This document shows, piece after piece, positions 49,301 through 59,834 of a stretch of DNA of 64,000 nucleotides (positions are counted from its first letter, which is position 1; every line of letters begins with the position of its first letter). Origin of the DNA: Conoideocrella luteorostrata. Lineage: Eukaryota; Ascomycota; Sordariomycetes; Hypocreales; Clavicipitaceae. The stretch lies in the NCBI GenBank assembly GCA_032433595.1, contig JASWJB010000144.1, positions 1 to 64,000 on the forward strand, given 5' to 3'. Both the position numbers and the translations under genes were made by a program. The notes beneath the pieces are model-generated. The model was not told where the DNA came from, made no database searches, and saw nothing but the letters and a program-made list of their open reading frames with translations.

Positions 49301-50311
49301 ACAGCTTGGCGCTCGGTTGATTCGGGCGACTCGTCGCACGGTGACATGCCATAGTAAACGTGGGTTTGTGACGGAGAACAATGACGGTATAATCATGCCC
49401 ACGTCACCGTTGCGGTGCGCGCTGCATTATTAATAACTGGAGACAAGTCGACGTCCAGATCCATATTTGGAAAAAGTTGGGAAGAAAGAAGACGAAGCTG
49501 CTTCCGCACATCCAGTCATTGTGGGATAGATGCAGCAAACAATAGGACGCATTGTTACGGTATAATGCTGCCGGTACCAGCGAAAACAAGTACGGTGTTC
49601 CCTCTCTCCTATCTTGCCTTTTAACTAGGTTTGTTTCCTTGCCACTCGCCATTCGACCGTGCATTGGTGGAAACAAGACCGTGGTGCCGCTAGACCTGGC
49701 GCGGAAGCTGCAGGGTGCCTGGATGTTGTTTGCCTGGTTACCTGTAGAATTTGCGCTGGAAGCCCCGTAGATCAACTGGGTGGTAGTGACTGAACATAGT
49801 AATTGAGGGTTCTGAGAGAGAGCGTGAGTTGGCGCCCGCGGGTTGGCTAGCAAACGTTCGGCGCCAAGAGGCTGGGATCTTTCTTTAGCCACCGGAGGTG
49901 GTCAGGGTGCTTTTCCTGTGTTCATGTGGATCTGGATGTGGATGCGGCTGCAAGGTGAAGTAACATTTCACAGCGCTCTCTCGACTCTCGAGCATCCACA
50001 TCCACTCCCAACCTTGCATCACGGCCGGGCGCTTCTCCTCAGCGACGGACCGGGGGGGAGCTATGACCGAGATGCAGGGTTACTCACAGGATCTCGTATT
50101 TTTCTTGACTTTTCCGGGCTAGCAATCAGGTCTACGCCATTGCAACGAGCCTCTTGGCATCCTGTCAATGGTGTTTCCGTCGAACCCTCCCCCCCGGAAA
50201 CCCAAGCCGGATCGGTGATAAAAAGGACGGGATGCCTTCCACCTGGACGTAGGAAACATTCTCTAACTCTCTCTCTCCATATCCACTGTCGTTTGTTAAA
50301 CAGTCTTTCGC
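46377..50311. other. Gene-free stretch of 3.9 kb
   Basis: No supported gene. A TACGA/GATAC pentanucleotide repeat is at 47172-47194. Exact TACTCCGTA copies are at 47789, 47895 and 48503, and an 8-bp inverted repeat (ATTCCGTA/TACGGAAT) directly follows the second. A TAAA-type microsatellite (AAATAAATAAAT) is near 48266. Confidence 0.5.
47172..47194. repeat. TACGA pentanucleotide microsatellite
   Basis: Four to five TACGA units in tandem, ending in an ACACAC tail. Non-coding. Confidence 0.9.
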
Positions 50312-50320
50312 TATAAAAAG
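50312..50320 (+). promoter_or_regulatory. TATA box of the mucin-like surface protein gene
   Basis: TATAAAAAG lies about 95 bp upstream of the start codon and is preceded by a CT-rich stretch (CTCTAACTCTCTCTCTCC, about 50260), a common arrangement in strongly expressed fungal genes. Confidence 0.6.
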
Positions 50321-50406
50321 ACCTTCGCTAAAATCCCCGCGCTGATCACTTTGATATACACAATACTTTCGTTCAACACAACTAATTTACGACAACGAAC
50401 ATCAAG

Positions 50407-51711
50407 ATGAAGGGTGCTGTGGTCTTCGGCATCCTCGCCGCCACTGCTGCTGCCAACAAGTACCCCGACTGTGAGCATGACAACTGCTTACGTGCTCTGA
50501 TCAAGGATGGTCTTAAGCAGGAGGCCGAGTCTTTCTGCTTCGGCTTCCTCTCCGGTACCACCACTGCCGCCACGGCCATTCCTACCGACTTCTCGAACTG
50601 TGATGTCCGCGCCGCAAGCTCTGCTTGCTCCTGCATCACTTACACGGCTACTCACACCACTGGTCCTGTAACTACCACCACTCAAGCCCCTCCTACCACT
50701 ACCACCACCCAGGCTCCTCCTACCACCACTACCACTCACGAAAAGCCTACCACGACCACCACCACTCACGAGAAGCCTACTACCTCTACGTCCCAGGAGA
50801 AGCCAACCACCACCAGTTCTTGTGAGGAGACCACCAGCAAGACCGAGAAGCCTACCACTTCTACTACTCAGGAGAAGCCCACCATTACCACCACCAAGAC
50901 TGAGAAGCCTACCACCACCTCTTCTTGCGAGGAGACCACCGCCACCACCAAGACCGAGAAGCCTACCACTACTTCCGCCACTGCTCCCATCACCACCACC
51001 AAGACTGAGAAGCCTACTACTACTACTACTACTCAGATCACCACCAAGTGGACCACTTCTACCGTCTGCACCACCAAGACTCACACTATCACCTCTTGCC
51101 CTCCCGAGGTGACCAAGTGCCCTGGCGGCGGCCACACCACCGTCATCACCGAGACCATTCCCGTCTCTACCACTGTCTGCCCCGTCACCGAGACCGAGAC
51201 TCACACTCTTCCTACTGTGACTCCTCCTCACAACAACGGCACCACCTCCACTTGCTACACCACTCAGACTTACACCATCAGCTCTTGCCCTCCGACTGTG
51301 CCTAACTGCCCCATTGGCAGCGTCACCACCACTGTCTACCCTACCGGTACCACCTCCATTCCCGTCTGGACCTCCAAGTCCAAGGTTCCCACCGGTCCTA
51401 CTGTCGTTCCTCCTCCCGGCCAGACCACTGAGATCCCACCTCCTCCCCCCCAGAGCACTCAGGCTCCTCCTCCTCCTGGCCAGAGCACTCAGGCTCCTCC
51501 TCCTCCTCCCGGCCAGAGCACTCAGGCTCCTCCCCCTCCTCCTGGCCAGAGCACTCAGGCTCCTCCTCCCCCTGGCCAGACCACCGAGGTTCCTCCTCCT
51601 GCTCAGACCACCGGCGGTAACCCTCCTATTGTCACTGCTGCCGCTGGCCAGCTGTCCGGAAGCCTTGAACTTGTCGCTGCCGCCGCCGGTATTGCTGCCT
51701 TCTTCCTGTAG
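50407..51711 (+). CDS. Secreted mucin-like, Thr/Pro-rich GPI-type cell-surface protein
   Basis: Single exon, 434 aa. An N-terminal signal peptide (MKGAVVFGILAATAAA) is followed by a small Cys-containing domain (residues about 20-78: DCEHDNCLRALIKDG, FCFGFLSG, SSACSCITYT), a layout seen at the N-terminus of many ascomycete wall proteins. Residues about 85-220 are low-complexity Thr repeats with KPTTTTT and TTTTQAPP units, likely O-mannosylated. The middle has two related Cys segments (STVCTTKTHTITSCPPEVTKCPG and its copy STCYTTQTYTISSCPPTVPNCP), and then PPPPPGQSTQA tandem repeats. The last 18 residues are hydrophobic (LELVAAAAGIAAFFL), fitting a GPI signal. It is probably an adhesin or wall protein; the ligand is unknown. 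Coding DNA is strongly C-biased and repetitive, so copy number may vary among strains. Confidence 0.9.
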   Translation: MKGAVVFGILAATAAANKYPDCEHDNCLRALIKDGLKQEAESFCFGFLSGTTTAATAIPTDFSNCDVRAASSACSCITYTATHTTGPVTTTTQAPPTTTTTQAPPTTTTTHEKPTTTTTTHEKPTTSTSQEKPTTTSSCEETTSKTEKPTTSTTQEKPTITTTKTEKPTTTSSCEETTATTKTEKPTTTSATAPITTTKTEKPTTTTTTQITTKWTTSTVCTTKTHTITSCPPEVTKCPGGGHTTVITETIPVSTTVCPVTETETHTLPTVTPPHNNGTTSTCYTTQTYTISSCPPTVPNCPIGSVTTTVYPTGTTSIPVWTSKSKVPTGPTVVPPPGQTTEIPPPPPQSTQAPPPPGQSTQAPPPPPGQSTQAPPPPPGQSTQAPPPPGQTTEVPPPAQTTGGNPPIVTAAAGQLSGSLELVAAAAGIAAFFL

Positions 51712-54700
51712 GCGGCGTATTGAACAGAGACACCTTTTGTGTTCTCCTTTTCACTTCAAAAAATGGAAACGAATTTATGCATGTAAATACAATGGTTAAG
51801 AGTTGGATTGTTAATTTATGGATTGGACACATAGTTATCTGCCTAGGCAGAACGAGGATTAAGTTGAGATCAACGGATTCTTTCATGACATTACGTCCCT
51901 TATCAGTAGTATTAATTAAGCTATACTTCAAAGATCTGGAATCCCGAGTTGTTTATAACTGAATGTCGTGTTTTTGTTGCAGCTGCAGACTGTTACAGAG
52001 TAGAATGGCGCCTACTTGCGGTGTGTTCATGTGGAACATGTCTGCTTGCTTCCAGCCGATATAGTTCACTCGGTAAGCGCCGAATCGATACGAAGATCCC
52101 CTGGCTATGATGACTCGAGCTGATGCTATCAAACTCGGATTGGTGGCGGCGTTGGCGGCACATGCTCACGAAACTTTGCGATTTGAAACTGAGAGAAGTC
52201 TATTTTGTGAGCAGGATTTGATTTGGACGCCACACATTGCAGATAGGTAAAGAGAAGAGAAACACTTGCATAAATGAGTAGTATCTTTGTTGTGGTAGAG
52301 TAGGATTAGCTTCTACGAAAGTTTTACTTGTATGGCTCGTGACAATAACCTACACGGCGGTTTCAAAACGGAGTTTGGTAGAAGAAACGAAAGAGTGGAT
52401 CTAAACAACAATAAAAATGAGGCTGACGCGAGCATCCAATCAGAGCCTGTCAAACTTTTTATGGGGCATTTGGTGGCTGGGCACAGGTCTTATGGGTGGT
52501 GGCAGGCGGTTATCGGCCCCACCAGGTTTGTTTCATGTTTCATGGTTGTACTCCGTAAGCCCCCAGCGAAGTGGAAATACTGTCGAATTTACGGTGTCAG
52601 CACTGGTGGTCACTATTGGTTGACGATGCTGTGCGTTGGCCGGTGGCGGCCGTTCCGGCGAGCTTGTCTCTGTATGTGTGGTTGTGAAATCTAATATTTT
52701 AGCTTTACGCGCATGGGCATCATGGGCCGTAACTCGATGTGTCATCGTGTACTTATGAGATACCAATGCATGACGCCGCCAAACAATAAAAAGAACGGTA
52801 CTACGCGCCGATCTAACGGGCGAGCGAGCGCCCATAGCTGAATGTAAGCAAACTGCCAGCAACCTTTACTGCTTCCGGGACCGGATTTGTGTTTGCTTTG
52901 ACCGTGAATGTTAGGTGATCTGTAGACTGCGCTTGTTGAAGATGGAACTAAGCGTCAGTGCGGGTCAGTGTCTAAAGTCAATCTGGTGGGACGAATGGCT
53001 CTTTAGGATCTGATCCTGGAGTGACGCATGGAAAAAGAAGAGATCAGGCAGCCGTGGCCGTACAGAGGAAAAATTCTTGCGCTGCCTGATGGTGAAGTCC
53101 ATCGAACCTTCTGTGCCGTGGAAGCGCCAATGCGACATGGGGTTTAGCAGCGCAGACGAGTGTGACAGTCCATGTCGACCAGCACATAACTGTCTACTCC
53201 GTACCTAGGTAGGGTATAGGCGAAGTCCTAGCAGGGGCTCGTGCTACAGGAATGCATTGCCGGATGTCTTCATCTTTTGCCATTACGTAGGAGCCGCTGC
53301 AATAGATGTAGTATGAAGATGCACCGCCAATGCCGAACAAGAACGTGATGGAGTGGATGCAACAGAGCTTTTGCAGTGAAAGGATTGTCCTTTCAAAAGG
53401 ATACGATGTTTGCCCTCACTGCCCTTGTTCACAATCAGGTATCAAAGACATATTGACGACATTTGGCAGGCGAAAGATCAATAGTATGGTGGCGGTGCTG
53501 GCCGTGGTGTGCCAACCAACCAAAGACGCATTGTGGATTCAACGTTGGGCTATTTACCTGGCAAAATGCGGAGGGCTGGGGGCTGAGGGGAGGGCGCAGC
53601 AGCTGCAGGTGTCTCCTTCCGACAGCATCTCTGGAGCTTGCGCCACAGAGAGCACTTGAGGCTGGGTAAAGAGAAGGCAATACGGAGTAGTCCCCGATGA
53701 TAATATGAATATCGATCGTGTATGGAGTACTGTTAACTGCGTGAGATAGCTTGCCTTTGGAGTCTCTTCAGCTTTGGGCGCGCTGCTGTCGTTGGCCGCT
53801 ATGCTGCCGCCATACGGAGTACTTCTACTGAACTTGCAACGTTATCCACGACGATGCTTCTAAAACGTATTTAGCGTCGTGATTTATGTTGCCCTATAGG
53901 ATCCCTAGATTCTCCGACGCTTGTCGGGGTTGATGGCAAATGTACTCGATTTCAACATGGAAACATTGAAAGCGGAATGGCCGCCTCGTTGGGCCGGTCA
54001 TTGGCCAAAGTTCAATCATGCAATGCTTCCACCATTGCTCCAAGCTTCTACTGCCGTCATCAATCCATTTGTGAAACCTCGCGGGACTCTGCCTGGTCTG
54101 CTGGCAGGTCACACCTCTCCGCAGCCGCTGGCGAACTACCACGGGGCGCAGCACGAGGCGGGCAGGCAGGCGGCCAACCCTTCTGGTCTAAACCCTTAGC
54201 TGCATCACCTCACTTAGCTGGCTGTTCCCTCAGTACACTTCGCAGCAGATGTCTCCCCTCGGCCGCTGCGCTTTGGGGGCCACCCCACTAGCTACTCACC
54301 ACCTGCCTGCTAACAATGCCTCGCCAGACCTTCATGGCGTTCATGCCAAAGATATTACTTCCAATAATGTGACGAGTCTGCCCATCGACAATGCTTTGCG
54401 GCCCGCCATCGGGAACCGGGAAGCCTCCCCTGCAGATGGCAGTGGTCCTCTGCCCGCTGTGGAGGCCGCAGGCAATGTCGTACATGGCTGACATGAGAGA
54501 CAGCTTGAACTGCTTTTGCCAGAGGGCTGACATACACTGCTGCTACTTGCGGCTCTGGGCAGCCTACGACGAGGCTTGGGATGGTCTTGTTCATAAAGGC
54601 GACCATGGCACACTCTTCGACCCAACGGCTGTCTCCTCTTCTATGCTTGGTCGTGGCATTTATTGACGGGGTATACCTCGTTTTCACTTAAAGCCTGCAA

Positions 54701-54807
54701 CCGGATCATCCAACACACTGAATTTTGACCATCCAACTGTTTACTACTTCTCACTGTTGCTTATTACTGCTTCTCTCATCAACAGCCCACAACTAGAGAC
54801 GCCGGCT
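51712..54807. other. Gene-free stretch of 3.1 kb
   Basis: 3' flank of the surface protein gene and 5' flank of the ankyrin gene. Exact motif copies are at 52549, 53195, 53681 and 53813. No supported gene; frames near 53900-54200 are short and unassigned. Confidence 0.5.
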
Positions 54808-57038
54808 ATGCTTAGACCTTCACCGCCGAAGCTGGCGATACCCGTCACTACGGCTGGTTCGCCGTCTGCTAGTAGTGCCAACGGGCAGACTGGCCGGCCG
54901 TCCATGTGGAGCAAGTCGGCCCAGCGAAAGATGACTCGTCTTTACCTGTATACTACGCTTCCGTTGACCAAGATTGTCGAGCTTATTCATTCTAATGCTT
55001 CCGAGTCGGCAGCCCCTGGGTAAGCCTTGCTTAGATTGCCTTGGTACCATGTTTGCCAGGCATGCTGATATACGATAGGCACGAGTCGGCCCACAAGAAA
55101 CTCAACACCCTTCTTGATAAGGAACCGCGATGGCTACATCCCAGGAATGAGACCGACATGGACCGTCGAGTCAGTGAACTGGCCAATTCACCAACGAGAA
55201 TCCAATCAGCTGCTAATGCTGTTGTTGGTCATTCACGTACGACGTCCAATACCTCCAGGATGTCGCTGAGTCCACAACCAGTGAGGGTGGAGGACAGTGT
55301 CAGCCCGGCACATCTGTCGGAACTTCCGCTCGTTTATGACCTTGCGATGACTTCCGCCTCACCACAGCAAGCCATCAGCTCTACTGGGTTGCCAGCGTCG
55401 TCGTCTGCTGCAGTGTCACCTGCTGACCCTACCCAGGCTGAACAAATGGACGATCAAATCCTTTTCTCCAACTTCCTCCGCAGGACTACCTGCCTGTCCA
55501 ATTCGACTAGTCAGACCACCGGATCCTTTCATCGCGTGCTCTCGGACTACCCGGAATCTTACGTTCGAACCGTCAAGAGGCTCGTCAAGCGATTCACTGC
55601 ACCAATAGCCAGCCAATTCGATTTGTCCCCATCGTTGTCGGATGGAAACTCTGCAGTCGAGTCTTGGGTTAATAGTGAAGACTGTCCCCAGAAGCTCATT
55701 GACGGACCATTCCCGATGCCAGGAGACTTTCTAAGGCTGGACGACTACTCTGGTGCTCAATGTAACTCTACGCATGGCGCTCAATCCAGCTCACACTGCC
55801 TCTGTTTCATGGCCTTGGATGCTTGTGTACTTCCTTGGGTGAATCAGATGGGACTTACCGAATCTGGTCTGAGAGTTTTGAACAATGGACCAACTCAGAA
55901 AGACGCTGGATTAAAGGATTCCTTCGGAAATACCGTCCTGCATTTCCTCGCCGCCCGCGGTTGCATTAGTACCATCAGTCACTCTCTGAATATTGACTAC
56001 TGCAAGTCGTTGATCGAAGCAAAAAACTCAGCCGGCCAGACGTTTCTTCATGTACTGAACCGCCGCATCCTGGAAAATCCCGAGTATGTTTATAACTTGT
56101 TGACCATGGTGTCATCGCGAAGTCATGATATGATACGCGCTCGTGATGTGTACGGCCGCAGCTTCTTCCACGTCCTGCAAGCAAAGAATTGTCCTGGAGA
56201 GGTGATTGAAAGGGTTGCAAGCCTTTGCAAGGGGGACTACAGGGATGCATTCGGCGTCACTCATTGGCGCGATGACACAGCCATGGATTTGGATCAACCC
56301 CACTTGGCGCTCCAAAACCCCTTCAGCCCAATTTCTACCTCGGATCCTAGGGTTGCCAGGGAGAGCAGGCTTCTCGAAAACGTGCGGAATGCTTCCAAAT
56401 ATCCCTGGTTGCAGGATGAAGATGGTCGTAATGGCCTTCATTGCCTCGCTTTGGCTACTCTAAGTTTTGCAACAATTGTTAATAAATACCAGTTGCAGCC
56501 ATCCCGCGATAGGGTTACCAAGAAGCAGCAAACCCCTAAAAATGCACAAGACTCCAGCACAGATAAGCTGAATCTCCGATTGAGTCTTCTGATGGGCTTG
56601 CTGCAAGCCGGTGTTGACCCTAATCAACACGACAAGGACGGCAACACGCCGCTCATGGTTTTTGTTGCCGAACTACCCGAGGATGATGACTATAAAATCC
56701 CTCCCAAGATACTGGAAGCTCTGATCCGTAAGGGAGCCAACGTAAACGCCCGGAACAGAAGAGGCGAAACTGCTCTACATATTGCCGTTCGGTGTGGGCG
56801 CAAATTGGCCATGAGAACGCTGTGCCAGTTTGAAGCCAACGTGCATGCCAGAGATTCAGCGGGAAGGAGTTTGTTAGATGTTGCGGATGTGAAAGTGAGG
56901 ATGATGAATTGCGGGACTGATGAGCACGTGAGGAATTACGCGCATTATGAAGCATGTCGGGCGTGGTTAAGTGGCAAGGGCATGGCATTGCAAAATCCGA
57001 GTATAATTGATGAGTGGGGAGGAAGTACAGTGACGTGA
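54808..57038 (+). CDS. Ankyrin-repeat protein, fungal specific
   Basis: Two exons, 54808-55019 and 55079-57038, joined in phase 2 across a 59-nt intron (GTAAGC...CGATAG), giving 723 aa. The frame opens upstream only at a TTG (54757), so the ATG at 54808 is used. The N-terminus has a helical block, SAQRKMTRLYLYTTLPLTKI, continuing over the intron into ESAHKKLNTLLDKEPRWLHP, reminiscent of small DNA- or protein-binding helical domains but unassigned. A Ser/Pro-rich linker (about 85-170) follows. The C-terminal half carries degenerate ankyrin repeats: GNTVLHFLAARG, GQTFLHVLNR, GRSFFHVLQAK, DGNTPLMVFVAE, RGETALHIAVRCG and AGRSLLDVAD. Ankyrins mediate protein contacts; the partner is unknown. Nuclear function is an inference. 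Confidence 0.88.
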
Positions 57039-57483
57039 CTTGTTTTTGACTTGAAATTGGAGTTTGGCGTGGGACAATCAACAGACATATAGATGGATGG
57101 ACCTTTGGTCAAACGGATACCCAGCGAAGCATGCATTGAATAGAGTTAGGATAGAGGCTTGAATTGTGATCATTGCAAATTATATGCGCTGATATTGACA
57201 TACTCAGAAGAGATCAATACGTGTGGAACTACGCATGTTTAATACCATAACCAATTGAGTTGATCCCTTCCTTGTTGAAGAAGTTGAAGATCCACGATTG
57301 AAATCTTGGACCCACTCACCCACACCCAGCCAGAGCAAACCTCCAAGACCCCGTGGCGGGACCCGCCGCTTCTTATCTTATCGGCGTCTCGTCTATTCCT
57401 AAAATTTCTGAAAAGCTGCATCCCCACGTCGATTAGCATTCACATAACCCGGCCAAGTCAACTGAACGTAAAACAAGGCCACA
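57039..57483. other. Intergenic, ankyrin 3' / SDA1 5' flank
   Basis: 445 bp, same-strand spacing. The frame of the next gene appears open from 57306, but that part is 5' leader because a family-matching start lies at 57484. Confidence 0.7.
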
Positions 57484-59834
57484 ATGGTGAAGCGAAAAGT
57501 TGCCGCGCTGGAAAAGCTCGATGCAGACTTGTATGTCCCCTACAAATGTATCTGCATGACCATAGACCAACTAATACTAACCATTATCCTCAGCGCGAGT
57601 TTGCAGTACAAGATTCGCCGGGATCCCAAGTAAGCATCTTCTTCCGAACAAGACCATGCTATAGTTTTGTCGTTAACCTCTCATGCAGATCTTACAAGGA
57701 TGACTTTTTAAAGCAGTGGGAGCAATATGAGTCGCAGCGAGAAATATTTCTCATGTCCCCGACCGCTGGCACGGCCGACTCGATCGAATCGTTTCACAAT
57801 ATGATTGACTTGATTGCCCACGTCGCTGACTGCTACCCTGAGGAAACCAAGACTTATCCGGACGATTTGAAATTAATACTGAACGAGCATCATGCAATTC
57901 TACATCCCGAGCTTCGAGAGAAGGTTGTGGGCAGTCTTGTGCTTCTGCGGCGCAAAGATGTCATTGACTCAGCGAGCTTGCTTACGACCTTGTTCCCTAT
58001 TTTGGTGTCGTCGCCGAGTAAAACCCTGCGAGAAATGCTTTTTCAGAAGATTTTAAGCGACATGCGAAACTCCAACTCCAAGTCAACGAACCACCCTCTG
58101 AATCGGACTGTACAGACCGTCTTGTACAATCTAGTCACTGCGGATCGAGGGTCGCCCAGAGCTATCTGGGCCATCAAGCTGACTCGTGAGCTATGGAAGC
58201 GCCAGATATGGACGGATGCTAAGCCTGTGGATGTCATGAAGGAGGCATGCTTGTCTGATAACGAGAAGGTAGTGATTGGTGCGACGCGCTTTTTCTTGGG
58301 TGGCGACAAAGAGCGAGAAGAGCTTGATGACGACAGCAGCGATGAGGAAGTGGACCTGAGCAAGGTCCGACATCAGATTGGTATCAACAAGAAGACGGGC
58401 AAGCGGAAGAAGACATACGAAAGGGCGCTGAATAAGGTTCGGCGAGAAGAGCGCAAGAAGGCCAAGCCCCATCCTCTCAACTTTTCGGCTCTTCATTTGC
58501 TACATGATCCTCAGGGCTTTGTGGAGCAACTTTTCTCAAAACATCTCCAGAATACAAAGTCCAAACTGTCATTGGACTCCAAGATTTTGGTGCTGCACCT
58601 GATTACCAGACTGGTTGGTCTACACAAACTGACGGTTGTTGCACTCTATTCTTGGTTTATCAAATACCTCACACCTAGGCAGCTAAACGTTACGTCTATC
58701 CTTGCGTCTTTGGCTCAAGGAACGCATAACCTGGTGCCTCCGGATGCTCTCGAGCCTCTGATCCAAAAGATTGCAAACGAATTTGTTTCAGAGGCTGCGG
58801 CTTCAGAGGTGGCTGCTGCTGGTTTAAACGCAATTCGCGAAATTTGCTCTAGACAGCCACTAGCAATGACAGACACGCTACTACAAGATCTGGTGCAGTA
58901 CCGTAAGAGTAAGGATAAAGGTGTCATGATGGCGGCCAAGGGTCTTTTGTCGCTTTATAGAGAAGTTGGTGCCGAGCTGTTACAAAAGAAGGACCGGGGC
59001 AAGAATGCTACCATGGGGCTCAAGAGTGGGCTACAACATCAACACAAGTACGGTGAAGAGATTGTGGGTGGAATTGAGGGCCTCGACCTACTGGCTAAGT
59101 GGAAAGATGAAGAGAAGAAGAGGAAGCGATTAGCCAAGGGTCTGTCCGAAAACCCGGGCAGTGACGAAGAAAAGGACCCCGAAGACGACGCCTCTGACTC
59201 TGATGGGTGGGAAGTCGGATCCGAAGAGAGCAGCGACTCCGGCGAATGGATCAATGTCGAACACTCCGACGATGACGAAGTTCCCGCCCTAAAGAAGCAG
59301 AAGAAAACAGGCGATGGCTCCGACTCAGAATCTGATGTTAAGGAAGACGCCGAATCCGCAGCCAACCAGCTTGAACGTATTCAGCTCCTCGCAACCACCA
59401 CCATCCTCACACCCGCTGACCTCCAAAAACTCCAAGAATTACGCGCCACAGCAGCCATTGAATCCGCGGTCGGTGGTCGTCGTAAGAGAGCCAACGCCCC
59501 CGAAGTCAGGCACACAGACGACGGCTTGACGGCAGAGAACATTGAAGCCCCCGCCAAGCTGCGCAAGTTGACCAAGGAAGAAAAGGTTGCCTTGGCCAAA
59601 GAAGGCAAACCGGATAGAGAGGAGCACAAGTCCACCCAGGCGATCAAGAAGAGCAAGAAAGAGGCGGCAGGCAAGAGCACGAGTAATAGAGAGAAGCAGA
59701 GGAAGAAGAACTTCTTGATGACTCTGGGCAAGGCGAAGAGCAAGCACAAGAGAAGTTTGGTGGAGACGAAAAAGGTGCTGAGGGGGCATGTGGAAAGGAG
59801 TACAAGGGGTGGCAGGAGAAGGAATTTCGCGTAG
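57484..59834 (+). CDS. SDA1: SDA1, 60S ribosome biogenesis protein
   Basis: Three exons: 57484-57530, 57594-57629 and 57689-59834, giving 742 aa. The start MVKRKVAALEKLDAD and the spliced SLQYKIRRDPKSYKDDF match the SDA1 N-terminus, which a single-exon reading would miss. Next come QWEQYESQREIFL, LREKVVGSLVLLRRKDVID and RHQIGINKKTGKRKKTYERA, all SDA1 hallmarks. An acidic Asp/Glu/Ser region (about residues 560-640) precedes a Lys-rich C-terminus (SNREKQRKKNFLMTLGKAK). In yeast Sda1 is a nucleolar/nuclear protein needed for late 60S maturation and export and for G1 progression; the same role is inferred. Length is close to yeast (767). Confidence 0.96.

Noticed and set aside
49843..50316. 157-codon frame upstream of the surface protein
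   Set aside because: Covers the promoter including the TATA box; no protein features.
50488..51231. 247-codon Gly/Ser/Arg-rich frame antisense to the surface protein
   Set aside because: Shadow of the Thr/Pro repeat codons; no signal or family.
55041..55078. Alternative start of the ankyrin protein at 55041
   Set aside because: Lies inside the intron between two exons whose joined text is continuous (GHESAHKKL).
57306..57483. Upstream extension of the SDA1 reading frame
   Set aside because: The SDA1-type start MVKRKV lies in another frame at 57484 and splices twice into the main exon; the extension would replace the conserved N-terminus.
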